Source: Leucobacter celer subsp. astrifaciens (GTDB taxonomy: Bacteria; Actinomycetota; Actinomycetes; Actinomycetales; Microbacteriaceae). Taken from it: 64,000 nucleotides of DNA. The notes beneath the pieces are model-generated. The model was not told the DNA's origin. It saw only the letters and a program-made list of their open reading frames with translations, and did not search any database. Below are positions 17,959 through 26,156 of the stretch, one piece after another (the stretch's first letter is position 1; the number at the start of each line of letters is the position of its first letter). The stretch is from the NCBI RefSeq assembly GCF_001273835.1, contig NZ_JHEI01000139.1, positions 62,001 to 126,000 of the forward strand, written 5' to 3'. A program made the position numbers and the translations under genes.

Positions 17959-18828
17959 ATGACGAATGCACTCCCGCTCGGAGGGACTACTTACAGCTGG
18001 CTGTATCAGGCGTCACTCACCGAGACGCTGCGGGGCCTCGCAGAAGCCGGGTTCAGCTATGCGGAGATCACCACTGCAGCTCCGCACCTGCAGGCGCCGG
18101 ACTTCGGCGCCTACGAGCGCTTCATGCTGAAGAAGGAGATGAGCAGCCTCGGGATATCTCCGACCTCGGTGAATCCCGGTTTCATGGACATCAATCTGAT
18201 GAGCCCGAGCACCGATTTCCGCGAAGCGAGCGTGAAACACATGCTCGCCGAGATCGAGCTCGCCTCGGATATCGAAGCGCCGTTCGTCATAGCCATTCCC
18301 GGGCGCCGGCACGGTCTCTCGCCCGCGCCGGCTGAGGCATGCCAGTGGTGGCTCGAGCAGGCGCTCACCACGTTGCTGCGCAGGGCGGAGCCGCTGGGCG
18401 TGAAGATCGCGCTCGAAACGAGTCCATACGGATACATGGGCAGGGGCTCCGAACTCATGGAGGTGGCTGACAGGTTCAACCATCCGAACCTCGGAATCGC
18501 CTACGACTGCGCGAACACGATCAACAACGAGGATCCCGGGGACGGGCTGCGGGCGGTCTCCTCCAGGCTCCTCCTCGTGCACGTGAGCGACACCTGGCGG
18601 GAAAGGTGGGCCCACACCTCTCCGGGACGCGGCGAAGTCGATTTCGCCTCGTACGCCGATGCCATCAGGGAGATCGGCTACACCTCCCCGACGATCTACG
18701 AACTCGTGGACCTCGAGCCGCCGATGCCGCGGATCATGGAGGATATCGAGTACTTCCGACGGTTCGGCTGGGATCCGGCCGCGCCGGCGCAACTCGGCAA
18801 GTCGCACCGGGACTTGGAGATGCGATAG
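17959..18828 (+). CDS. Sugar phosphate isomerase/epimerase-like TIM-barrel protein
   Basis: A 289-residue AP_endonuc_2/IolE-type TIM barrel. Metal-binding acidic and His residues are visible in KIALETSPYG, GIAYDCANT, LLVHVSDTW and the C-terminal TIYELVD. The family isomerises or dehydrates inositols, keto-sugars and 3-dehydroshikimate-like acids with a divalent metal. The ATG at 17959 is preceded by AGGAACAGGAG. It is the last gene before a hairpin at 18864-18891, so it probably closes the plus-strand transcript from the ThDP enzyme onward. Confidence 0.78.
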   Translation: MTNALPLGGTTYSWLYQASLTETLRGLAEAGFSYAEITTAAPHLQAPDFGAYERFMLKKEMSSLGISPTSVNPGFMDINLMSPSTDFREASVKHMLAEIELASDIEAPFVIAIPGRRHGLSPAPAEACQWWLEQALTTLLRRAEPLGVKIALETSPYGYMGRGSELMEVADRFNHPNLGIAYDCANTINNEDPGDGLRAVSSRLLLVHVSDTWRERWAHTSPGRGEVDFASYADAIREIGYTSPTIYELVDLEPPMPRIMEDIEYFRRFGWDPAAPAQLGKSHRDLEMR

Positions 18829-18863
18829 TTATATCCTAGATAGGGAAAAGCCAACATGTCGTC

Positions 18864-18891
18864 GGGCCCCGCTCTCAGCTGAGTGGGGCCC
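18864..18891 (+). terminator. GC-rich hairpin, probable terminator of the upstream catabolic operon
   Basis: GGGCCCCGCTC and GAGTGGGGCCC pair around a short loop between the isomerase stop (18828) and the IclR start (18911). No T-tract follows, so it may act by folding alone or with Rho. Confidence 0.55.
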
Positions 18892-18910
18892 GTGATTACA
18901 AGGTGGAGGT

Positions 18911-19795
18911 ATGGCTCAAGTATCTGAACGCGGCCAGAGCTCGGCGGGTACGGTCGGGTCGCTGCGCCGAGGGCTCGAGATTCTCGACATGTTCACCGCG
19001 GAGCGGGAGAGTATCGGAATCGGTGAGATGGCTCTTCACCTCGACATTCATAAGTCGAGCGCCTCGCGGCTGGCTTCGACTCTCGCCCAGATGGGCTACC
19101 TGCGCAGCTCCTCCGCGCAGGGCGTGTACCGCCTTGGAGCGCGGCTCTCGGCGCTGGGCGCGCTCGCTTCGCGGCAGCTCGACCTGGTGGAGACCGTGCT
19201 GCCGCATCTGCAGCTGCTCACGAACCTGACGGGGGAGACCGGGCATCTGGCGGTTCTTGACGGTCCGCTCGCTAAGACCATTGCGATCACCGACGGTTGG
19301 CACACCGTTCGCATGCACACTTATGTGGGGAAGACGAACTTCGCCTACTGCAGTTCGATGGGGAAGGCGCTTCTGGCGGCCTGCGAAGAAGAAGCGGTGC
19401 GCGAGATGTACCCAGAGGGTTCGTTCCAGCCCCGTACGGACAAGACGATCGCCACGATAGACGCTCTGGTCGAGAATCTGAAGTGGATCCACGACCACGG
19501 GTACGCGATCGACGATGAGGAACTCGAGATCGGGCTGCGATGCGTTGCCGCGCCCATATACCTCCCCGACGGAAGCGTGCCGGTGAGTATCAGCATCTCG
19601 GGGCCGAGTCAGCGCATCACCCCCGACCGCATCGAGCCGGTTCGCGCACTCGTGCAGTGGGCTGCATGGCAGGCGAGCCTGGCGCTTGGAACCACTCGTG
19701 TACCGGACGGTGTGGCCCAGCCGGAAGCCGAGCGGCCCCCGCTGCTGTCGTGGGTCGACCCCGAGGCGATCCCAGAGACACCGGCTTACCGCTAG
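18911..19795 (+). CDS. IclR-family transcriptional regulator
   Basis: A 294-residue regulator with an N-terminal winged helix (about residues 15-75; IGEMALHLDIHKSSASRLASTLAQ) and a C-terminal GAF-like effector domain with the IclR signature around SSMGKALLA and the later Cys in GLRCVAAPI. IclR proteins control catabolic operons and bind small organic effectors. ATG at 18911 follows AGGTGGAGGT. It converges on the aldehyde dehydrogenase gene with only a four-base gap. The palindromes at 8042-8057 and 21274-21289 are the best candidate operators; this link is inference. Confidence 0.87.
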   Translation: MAQVSERGQSSAGTVGSLRRGLEILDMFTAERESIGIGEMALHLDIHKSSASRLASTLAQMGYLRSSSAQGVYRLGARLSALGALASRQLDLVETVLPHLQLLTNLTGETGHLAVLDGPLAKTIAITDGWHTVRMHTYVGKTNFAYCSSMGKALLAACEEEAVREMYPEGSFQPRTDKTIATIDALVENLKWIHDHGYAIDDEELEIGLRCVAAPIYLPDGSVPVSISISGPSQRITPDRIEPVRALVQWAAWQASLALGTTRVPDGVAQPEAERPPLLSWVDPEAIPETPAYR

Positions 19796-19799
19796 ATCC

Positions 19800-21227
19800 T
19801 CACTGTCCGAGGTTGAAGACCACCATACGGGTTTCGGTCATGTCCTCGACCGTGTATTTCGGGCCTTCCGCGCCGTGTCCGGACTCCTTCACGCCGCTGT
19901 AGGGCATCGCGTCCGCGTGATAGCTCGAGGTGTCGTTGACGATCACCCCGCCGACTTCGAGGTCGTGGACCGCCCGGAATGCCTCGCCGATATCAGCGGT
20001 GAAGATACCGGCCTGGAGCCCGTACGGGCCGCTGTTGATCATGCCGATCGCCTGATCGGTCGTGTCTGTCGGCACGAGCGACGCGACCGGTCCGAAGATC
20101 TCCCGGTTCAGGACGTTGCTGTCTGGATCGGGATCGAGCAGCAGCGTCGGAGTGACCACCGAGCCGTCGATCTCGCCGCCCGCGATCTTCGCTCCGCTCG
20201 GCCCGATCTCGCCGATCCAGGAGTGCACGCGCTCAGCCTCTCCGCGGCTGATGAGCGGCCCGACGTCGGTGCCCGGCGCCCACGGATCGCCGGCCGAGAG
20301 GCGCGAGATGCGCTCCCGCAGCCGCTCCGCGAGGTCATCTATGATCGTGCGATCCGCGAGAACCCGCTGCACGCTGGTGCATACCTGACCCGCCTTGCGA
20401 AACCCGGCGCGGGCGACTTGCCGGGCGACCCGGTCGAGGTCGGCGCTGGCGGTGACGATGGTTGCGCTGTTCGAGCCGAGCTCGAGATGCGTGCGCGCAA
20501 GCCCTGAATGCGCGCTGACCACGCGACCGATGCCGGTCGAACCGGTGAAGGTGTAGAAGCGCACGCGGTTGTCGCCCAACAGTGCGTTGCCGATGACCTG
20601 ACCGCGGCCCGTCAACAATTGCAGGTATCCCGGTGGCAGGCCGGCCTCGGCGAACGCTTCCACGATCTCGATGGAGGTGAGCGGAGTCTGCTCGGCGGGC
20701 TTGAGGAGTACCGCGTTCCCGGCGGCGATCGCCGGTCCGATCTTGTGGGCGACGGTCGACAGCGGCGCGTTGAAGGGTGCGATCGCGACGACGACGCCGA
20801 CGGGAACGCGAAGCGAGAAGCCGAGCCGGTCGTCTCCCGGACCGGCGGGCTTGAGCGGGATCTGCTCGCCGGCGACTCTGATGCTCTCCTCTGCGCTCAA
20901 GCGGTACACGTTCACCGCCCGGGCGAACTCTCCCGTGGCGTCGGAGCGGGTGAAGCCCGTATCCAGCTGGTACGCCTCGAGAAAGCGTTCCTCATCGGCC
21001 TCCATGATGTTGGCCACGCGGTGCAGGATGGCCTGGCGTTCGTCGGCAGGAATCGTGCGTCTTGACGCCCGGTAGGCGCCCTCGAGTGCGTCTTCGACGT
21101 CCTGCAGGGCAGAGGAGGCCACCTCGGCGGCGGGAATGCCCGTGAACTTGTTCAAAACGGGGGAGCGCGAATCCGTTGCTCGCCATTCTCCATCGATGAA
21201 CGTGCCCCGCAAGCCGTTTGCCGCCAT
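19800..21227 (-). CDS. NAD(P)+-dependent aldehyde dehydrogenase
   Basis: A 475-residue aldehyde dehydrogenase. Catalytic Cys lies in KAGQVCTSVQRVL, the general-base Glu in LELGSNSA, and the coenzyme glycine motif in FTGSTGIGRVV. The C-terminal EIFGPVASLVP and GGVIVNDTSSYHADAMPYSGVKESG are typical of the superfamily. It oxidises an aldehyde to an acid, as expected downstream of the alcohol dehydrogenase and ThDP enzyme. The ATG at 21227 has GGAGAT upstream. It has its own promoter region with the shared palindrome at 21274-21289. Confidence 0.87.
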   Translation of the reverse strand: MAANGLRGTFIDGEWRATDSRSPVLNKFTGIPAAEVASSALQDVEDALEGAYRASRRTIPADERQAILHRVANIMEADEERFLEAYQLDTGFTRSDATGEFARAVNVYRLSAEESIRVAGEQIPLKPAGPGDDRLGFSLRVPVGVVVAIAPFNAPLSTVAHKIGPAIAAGNAVLLKPAEQTPLTSIEIVEAFAEAGLPPGYLQLLTGRGQVIGNALLGDNRVRFYTFTGSTGIGRVVSAHSGLARTHLELGSNSATIVTASADLDRVARQVARAGFRKAGQVCTSVQRVLADRTIIDDLAERLRERISRLSAGDPWAPGTDVGPLISRGEAERVHSWIGEIGPSGAKIAGGEIDGSVVTPTLLLDPDPDSNVLNREIFGPVASLVPTDTTDQAIGMINSGPYGLQAGIFTADIGEAFRAVHDLEVGGVIVNDTSSYHADAMPYSGVKESGHGAEGPKYTVEDMTETRMVVFNLGQ

Positions 21228-21273
21228 GCTATCTCCTTCGATACGTGTCTCGCAGGAATAACTATAGCGCATA

Positions 21274-21289
21274 AGACAATGCATTGCGC
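21274..21289. promoter_or_regulatory. Palindromic operator shared with the 8042-8057 site
   Basis: CAATGCATTG (21277-21286) is a perfect inner palindrome, extended on one side by CGC. On the minus strand it reads GCGCAATGCATTGTCT, matching the first 13 bases of the 8042-8057 site. It lies about 50 bases upstream of the aldehyde dehydrogenase start, where a repressor would act. Confidence 0.5.
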
Positions 21290-21328
21290 TAAAAGCAACG
21301 ACTGGATGCGAGTCGGGTCGAACGCACT

Positions 21329-21364
21329 CGAGCCCGTCGACCTGGACTCAGGTCGACGGGCTCG
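21329..21364 (-). terminator. Perfect 15-bp stem hairpin downstream of gabT
   Basis: Arms 21329-21343 and 21350-21364 are exact inverted repeats (CGAGCCCGTCGACCT and its complement) around a six-base loop. It lies after the end of the minus-strand gabT-like gene and before the aldehyde dehydrogenase promoter, so it probably separates the two transcripts. There is no clear T-tract. Confidence 0.6.
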
Positions 21365-21404
21365 GAGAAAGAGCGGTCCCGCCGGCCCGCGACGAGTCCG
21401 CGAG

Positions 21405-21437
21405 GAGTCGAAACCGCGGAACTCCGGGTTTCGACTC
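21405..21437 (-). terminator. Second hairpin downstream of gabT
   Basis: GAGTCGAAACC at 21405-21415 and its exact complement at 21427-21437 form an 11-bp stem with an 11-base loop, about 38 bases past the gabT-like stop. Together with the stem at 21329-21364 it makes a tandem termination region. Confidence 0.5.
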
Positions 21438-21474
21438 GCTCCGCTCGCCTAACCGGCGGGCTCCGCCCGCGGTG

Positions 21475-22824
21475 TCAGGCCGCGGCGAATGCCTCGTCGA
21501 GCACCGAGATCACGTCGGCGATCAGCTCGTCGCTCATCTTGAGCGACGGCAGGAAGCGGATGGCCTGGTTGTGGATGCCGCTGCTCAGCAGGATGACACC
21601 GTTCTGCGCCGCGTGGTCGATGATCTTGGCGACGAGGCCCGCGTCGGGCTCGAGGGTACCGGGCTTCACGAGCTCGATGGCGATCATCGCGCCCTTGCCG
21701 CGCACCTCGGCGATGGCCGGGTACTTCTGCTGGAGGCCCTTCAGGCCCGCGGTGAACGCCGCCTCGATGCGCCTGGCCTCGCCGAGGAGGTCGGCGTGCT
21801 CGATCTGCTCGAAGACCGCCACCGCCGCAGCGCACGACACGGGGTTGCCGCCGAAGGTGCCGCCCAGGCCGCCGGGCTGCGACTTGTCCATGATCTCGGC
21901 GCGGCCGGTGATGCCGGCGAGCGGCAGGCCGCCGGCGATGCCCTTCGCGGAGAGCACGATGTCGGGCTCGACGCCGAACTGCTCGATCGAGAACACGGTG
22001 CCGGTGCGGGCCATGCCGGCCTGCACCTCGTCGGCGATGAAGACGATGCCGTTCTCGCGGCACCAGTCGGCGAGCGCGGGCAGGTAGCCGTCGGCGGGAA
22101 CGATGAATCCGCCCTCGCCCTGGACCGGCTCGACCACGAGGCAGGCGAGATCCTCGGCTCCGGCGATCTTCTCCAGGTGCGCGATGGTGCGCGCCGCGGC
22201 CTCGGCCCCGCTCAAGCCGTCGTGCAGCGGGTAGGAGTTGGGAGCCTTGTAGATGTCGCCGGCGCGCGGGCCGTAGCCGTAGGCGTAGGGGGCGGCCTTG
22301 TGGTTCATGCTGCTCGTCAGCATGGTGCGGCCGTGGTAGGCGTGCTCGAGCACGGCGACGCCGGGGCGGCCGGTGTGCTTGCGAGCGATCTTGACGCCGT
22401 TCTCGACGGCCTCGGCGCCCGAATTCATGAGCAGCGTCTTGTAGGGGCGCTCGGGCGTGGAGCCCGGCACGTGCTTCGCCAGGAACTCGGCCACCTGCAC
22501 GTACGGCTCGTAGGGCGTCATCGTGAAGAGGGTGTGGGTGACCCGGTTCAGCTGCTCGGTCGCGGCCGCGACCACGGCATCGTCGGTGTGGCCGATGGTC
22601 GTCACGCCGATGCCGCCGCAGACGTCGATGATGTGGTTGCCGTCGACGTCGACGACGATCGAGTCGTGGGCGCGCTCGATGTAGACCGGCAGCACGCTGT
22701 GCACGCCCGGGGGAACGACCGCCCGGCGGCGCTCGTGGATCTCTCGTGAGCGGGGACCGGGGATCTCGGTGACGACGAGACGCTGCTGGGGAATGCTGGT
22801 TTCGGTGAGGGTCGCTTCGCTCAT
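21475..22824 (-). CDS. gabT: 4-aminobutyrate aminotransferase (class III PLP enzyme)
   Basis: A 449-residue class III aminotransferase. NSGAEAVENGVKIARKHTGR is the substrate/PLP region, EPVQGEGGF and FIADEVQAGMARTG are the GabT-type motifs with the Asp that contacts the pyridine ring, and the Schiff-base Lys is in LSAKGIAGGLPLAG. It moves the amino group of 4-aminobutyrate (or a similar omega-amine) to 2-oxoglutarate. The ATG at 22824 is used. No succinate semialdehyde dehydrogenase is adjacent unless the aldehyde dehydrogenase at 19800 serves, and two hairpins separate them. Upstream lies the 17-bp tandem repeat shared with the divergent osmC promoter region. Confidence 0.85.
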   Translation of the reverse strand: MSEATLTETSIPQQRLVVTEIPGPRSREIHERRRAVVPPGVHSVLPVYIERAHDSIVVDVDGNHIIDVCGGIGVTTIGHTDDAVVAAATEQLNRVTHTLFTMTPYEPYVQVAEFLAKHVPGSTPERPYKTLLMNSGAEAVENGVKIARKHTGRPGVAVLEHAYHGRTMLTSSMNHKAAPYAYGYGPRAGDIYKAPNSYPLHDGLSGAEAAARTIAHLEKIAGAEDLACLVVEPVQGEGGFIVPADGYLPALADWCRENGIVFIADEVQAGMARTGTVFSIEQFGVEPDIVLSAKGIAGGLPLAGITGRAEIMDKSQPGGLGGTFGGNPVSCAAAVAVFEQIEHADLLGEARRIEAAFTAGLKGLQQKYPAIAEVRGKGAMIAIELVKPGTLEPDAGLVAKIIDHAAQNGVILLSSGIHNQAIRFLPSLKMSDELIADVISVLDEAFAAA

Positions 22825-22852
22825 ACGCTCGATCTTACTCTCGGCTCGGCCG

Positions 22853-22954
22853 GGATCCGCTGCGGTGGAGGATCCGCGGCGGCACGGGATCCGCTGCGGT
22901 GCGGGATCCGCTGCGGTGGAGGATCCGCTGCGGCGCTGGATCCGCTGCGGTGGA
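22853..22954. repeat. Six 17-bp tandem repeats between gabT and osmC
   Basis: Units of the form GGATCCGCTGCGGTGGA begin at 22853, 22870, 22887, 22904, 22921 and 22938, an exact 17-base period. Decayed further copies of GGATCCGC begin at 22959 and 22989. The array fills most of the 258-base gap between the divergent gabT-like and osmC genes. The units differ mainly at their last three to four bases. Role unknown: it could be a binding array or a variable-number repeat that alters promoter spacing. Confidence 0.85.
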
Positions 22955-23082
22955 TATGGGATCCGCAATGCATATGGCGTTCGGCGCTGGATCCGCCATA
23001 TCCAGTGCAGATCCCGGATCTTCGGCGGATCCCGCGTCGTCTCTCCCCACCGCAGCCGTGCGGCCGGGGCTAGGCTGGGCGC

Positions 23083-23559
23083 ATGAAGGATCTGCACGAG
23101 TACCGCATCGAGATCGAGTGGACGGGCAATCGAGGATCGGGCACGAGCGGGTACCGGGACTACGGCCGCCAGCTGCTCATCCGCGCGGAGGGCAAGGCCG
23201 CGCTGGAGGGCTCGGCCGATCGCACCTTCCACGGCGACGCGGATCGCTGGAACCCCGAGGAACTGCTGGTGACGGCTCTGGCCCAGTGCCACATGCTGTC
23301 CTACCTGCACATGGCCGTGCGGGCCGGCGTCGTGGTCACCGCCTATGAGGACGCCGCGGTGGGATTCATGCGCCAGGAGGGAGCGGGCGGTGCCTTCACC
23401 GAGGTCGTGCTGCGCCCGCGCGTCACCGTCGCGGAGGCGTCGATGGCCGACGCGGCCCGGGCCGCTCACGCCGAGGCGCGCGAGGTCTGCTTCATCGCGA
23501 ACTCAGTCAACTTCCCCGTGCGGCACGAGCCGGAGATCGTGGTCGCAGCTCCGGCGTAA
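23083..23559 (+). CDS. OsmC-family protein
   Basis: A 158-residue OsmC/Ohr-superfamily protein. The N-terminal half has a twisted sheet and WNPEELLVTALAQCHMLSYLHMA, containing the first redox-type Cys on the central helix; the second Cys is in AREVCFIANSV. The family reduces organic hydroperoxides with thiols, although many members are poorly characterised. It is transcribed away from gabT and toward metG, which starts 33 bases after its stop. Confidence 0.82.
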   Translation: MKDLHEYRIEIEWTGNRGSGTSGYRDYGRQLLIRAEGKAALEGSADRTFHGDADRWNPEELLVTALAQCHMLSYLHMAVRAGVVVTAYEDAAVGFMRQEGAGGAFTEVVLRPRVTVAEASMADAARAAHAEAREVCFIANSVNFPVRHEPEIVVAAPA

Positions 23560-23592
23560 CAGCGGACGAGGGTGTCGCCGGTTCCCAATACA

Positions 23593-25218
23593 ATGGAACT
23601 CATGGCACCGGACCCCCAGGCACAGCCCGCGCAGGCGCAGCCCTCCTCGTTCTACCTCACGACGCCCATCTTCTACGTGAACGACGCCCCCCACATCGGG
23701 CACGCCTACACGGAGGTGGCGGCCGACGTGCTCGCGCGCTGGCATCGGCAGGCCGGCGATGACACCTGGTTCCTCACGGGCACCGACGAGCACGGGCAGA
23801 AGATCCTGCGCACCGCCACCGCGAACGGGGTGGCGCCGAAGGAGTGGGCCGATCGTCTGGTCGAGTCGGCCTGGAAGCCGCTGCTCGACACGATCGACAT
23901 CTCGAACGACGACTTCATCCGCACCACCGACGCGCGCCATGAAGAGGGCGTCGCGAAGTTCCTGCAGAAGCTGTACGACGACGGTCACGTGTACGCCGGC
24001 GAGTTCGAGGCGCTCTACTGCGTGGGGTGCGAGGAGTTCAAGCCGAAGAGCGAGATCGTCGATGGTGAGGGCGCGTTCGAGGGCCAGAAGGTCTGCGCGA
24101 TCCACTCGAAGCCCCTCGAGCTGCTGCAGGAGAAGAACTACTTCTTCAAGATGAGCGCGTTCCAGGACCGGCTGCTGGCCCTCTACGAGCAGCGTCCCGA
24201 CTTCGTGCAGCCCGCGAGCGCGCGCAATGAGGTGATCGCGTTCGTGCAGCAGGGGCTCGAGGACCTGTCGATCTCGCGCACCTCCTTCGACTGGGGCATC
24301 CCGATCCCGTGGGATTCCTCGCACGTCACCTACGTGTGGTTCGACGCCCTGCTCAACTACGTCACGGCGATCGGGTACGGGCAGGACGACGAGGAGTTCC
24401 AGCGCCGCTGGCCGGCGAACCACCTCGTGGGCAAGGACATCCTGCGCTTCCACGCGGTGATCTGGCCCGCCATGCTCATGGCGGCGGGACTCCAGGTGCC
24501 CGACCACGTGTTCGCGCACGGCTGGCTGCTGGTCGGCGGCGAGAAGATGTCGAAGTCGAAGCTCACCGGTATCGCGCCGAACGAGATCACCGACACCTTC
24601 GGCAGCGACGCGTTCCGCTACTACTTCATGCGGGCCATCTCGTTCGGTCATGACGGCTCCTTCAGCTGGGAGGATCTGGCCGCCCGCTATCAGGCCGAAC
24701 TCGCGAACGGCTTCGGCAATCTCGCCAGTCGTGTGCTCGCGATGAACCAGAAGTACTTCGACGGCCGCGTGCCCGAGCCCTCGACGATCGCCGACACCGA
24801 GTCCGAGGCGCGGATCCGCGATCTCGCGGCCACGGTCGCGGCTCGCGCAGACGAGCGGATCGAGGCCTTCGCGATCCACGAGGCGATCGCCGCCGTCTGG
24901 GAACTGGTCGACGCGCTCAACGGCTACATCACCGAGCAGGAGCCGTGGGCCCTGGCGAAGGATCCGGAGCAGCGCGAGCGCCTCGCCACCGTGCTCTACA
25001 CGGTGACCGAGGGTCTGCGTGCGCTCGCGGTGCTGCTGGCGCCGGTGATCCCGCAGGCCACCGCGAAGCTGTGGACGGCGCTGGGCGCGGAGACCGCGCT
25101 GGGCGCGCTCTCGGCGCAGCCGATCCGCGAGGCGGGCGACTGGGGTCGTCTCCCGGCCGGCACCGAGCAGCAGCCGCTCGCGGTGCTGTTCCCCCGTATC
25201 GAGGCCGACTCCCGATGA
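23593..25218 (+). CDS. metG: Methionine--tRNA ligase
   Basis: A 541-residue class I aminoacyl-tRNA synthetase. HIGH at about residues 34-37 (DAPHIGHAYTE), KMSKS at 318-322 (GEKMSKSKLTG), a CVGCEEF segment in the connective peptide, and a helical anticodon-binding C-terminus with ALNGYITEQEPW. It charges tRNA-Met. ATG codons at 23593 and 23602 are both possible and neither has a good ribosome site; a GTG at 23572 is also in frame. Its stop overlaps the tatD start as ATGA. It heads the conserved actinobacterial run metG-tatD-ksgA-ispE-ABC-F. Confidence 0.95.
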   Translation: MELMAPDPQAQPAQAQPSSFYLTTPIFYVNDAPHIGHAYTEVAADVLARWHRQAGDDTWFLTGTDEHGQKILRTATANGVAPKEWADRLVESAWKPLLDTIDISNDDFIRTTDARHEEGVAKFLQKLYDDGHVYAGEFEALYCVGCEEFKPKSEIVDGEGAFEGQKVCAIHSKPLELLQEKNYFFKMSAFQDRLLALYEQRPDFVQPASARNEVIAFVQQGLEDLSISRTSFDWGIPIPWDSSHVTYVWFDALLNYVTAIGYGQDDEEFQRRWPANHLVGKDILRFHAVIWPAMLMAAGLQVPDHVFAHGWLLVGGEKMSKSKLTGIAPNEITDTFGSDAFRYYFMRAISFGHDGSFSWEDLAARYQAELANGFGNLASRVLAMNQKYFDGRVPEPSTIADTESEARIRDLAATVAARADERIEAFAIHEAIAAVWELVDALNGYITEQEPWALAKDPEQRERLATVLYTVTEGLRALAVLLAPVIPQATAKLWTALGAETALGALSAQPIREAGDWGRLPAGTEQQPLAVLFPRIEADSR

Positions 25219-26156
25219 GCGTCCCCGAGGCCGGCCTGCGCAAGCGGGCGAAAACGGAGGGCCGGGACCTGACCCGCCCCCCGAGTCCCGAGCCGCTGCC
25301 GATCCCGCTCTACGACAATCACGCGCATCTCGAGTTCGAGGACGGCATCGACCAGCTCGATCCCCTCGACTCGCTGGCACGGGCCGAAGCGGTGGGCGTG
25401 CGAGGCGTCGTGCAGGTCGGCACCGACCTCGAGACGAGCCGCTGGAGCGCGCAGCTGGCAGAGAGCGACCCGCGTGTGCTCGCAGCGGTCGCGCTGCACC
25501 CGAACGAGGCCCCGAAGCTCTTCGCGCAGGGCTGCCTCAGCGCCCACCTGTCCGAGATCTCGCGTCTCGCCGCCCAGCCGCGCGTGCGCGCGGTCGGCGA
25601 GACGGGACTCGACTTCTTCCGCACGGGGGAGGACGGCCGCGAGGCGCAGATCGAATCGTTCGAGACGCACATCGAGATCGCGAAGGCCAACGGCATCGCC
25701 ATGCAGATCCACGACCGCGACGCGCACGACGAGGTCGTGGCGACGCTGCTGCGCATCGGAGCCCCCGAGCGCACGGTGTTCCACTGCTTCTCGGGAGACG
25801 CGAGACTCGCCCGCATCTGCAACGAGCACGGCTGGTACATGTCGTTCGCCGGTACGACCACCTTCAGGAATGCGCCGGTGCTGCGCGAGGCGCTGACGGT
25901 GGCGCGCCCCGAGCTGGTGCTCGCCGAGACCGACTCGCCGTTCCTCACGCCCGAGCCGTTCCGGGGGCGTCCCAACGCGCCCTATCTGCTGCCGCACACC
26001 GTGCGCCGCATGGCGGAGGCGCTCGAGCAGCCGCTCGAGGACGTCTGCGCCCGGATCGCCGCCAACACCGAGCGGGTCTACGGTTCGTGGGAGCCCGATG
26101 GAGCAGCCGATGCGCGGGATCCGGAACCGGCAGCCGCCGCCAGGGACTCGGCGTGA
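25215..26156 (+). CDS. tatD: TatD-family metal-dependent hydrolase/DNase
   Basis: A 313-residue TIM-barrel hydrolase. Metal ligands are the HxH pair in YDNHAHLEF, Glu in AVGETGLDFF, His in MQIHDRDAH and VFHCFSGD, and Asp in LAETDSPFLTP. The family has 3'-5' exonuclease activity on DNA. The ATG at 25215 overlaps the metG stop (ATGA) and its own stop overlaps the ksgA start (GTGA), so the three genes are translationally coupled. The N-terminal 30 residues and the C-terminal acidic-alanine tail extend beyond the usual TatD length. Confidence 0.9.
   Translation: MSVPEAGLRKRAKTEGRDLTRPPSPEPLPIPLYDNHAHLEFEDGIDQLDPLDSLARAEAVGVRGVVQVGTDLETSRWSAQLAESDPRVLAAVALHPNEAPKLFAQGCLSAHLSEISRLAAQPRVRAVGETGLDFFRTGEDGREAQIESFETHIEIAKANGIAMQIHDRDAHDEVVATLLRIGAPERTVFHCFSGDARLARICNEHGWYMSFAGTTTFRNAPVLREALTVARPELVLAETDSPFLTPEPFRGRPNAPYLLPHTVRRMAEALEQPLEDVCARIAANTERVYGSWEPDGAADARDPEPAAAARDSA

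Noticed and set aside
22853..23000. CRISPR array
   Set aside because: Repeats are 17 bases and contiguous with no unique spacers; no cas genes are present.
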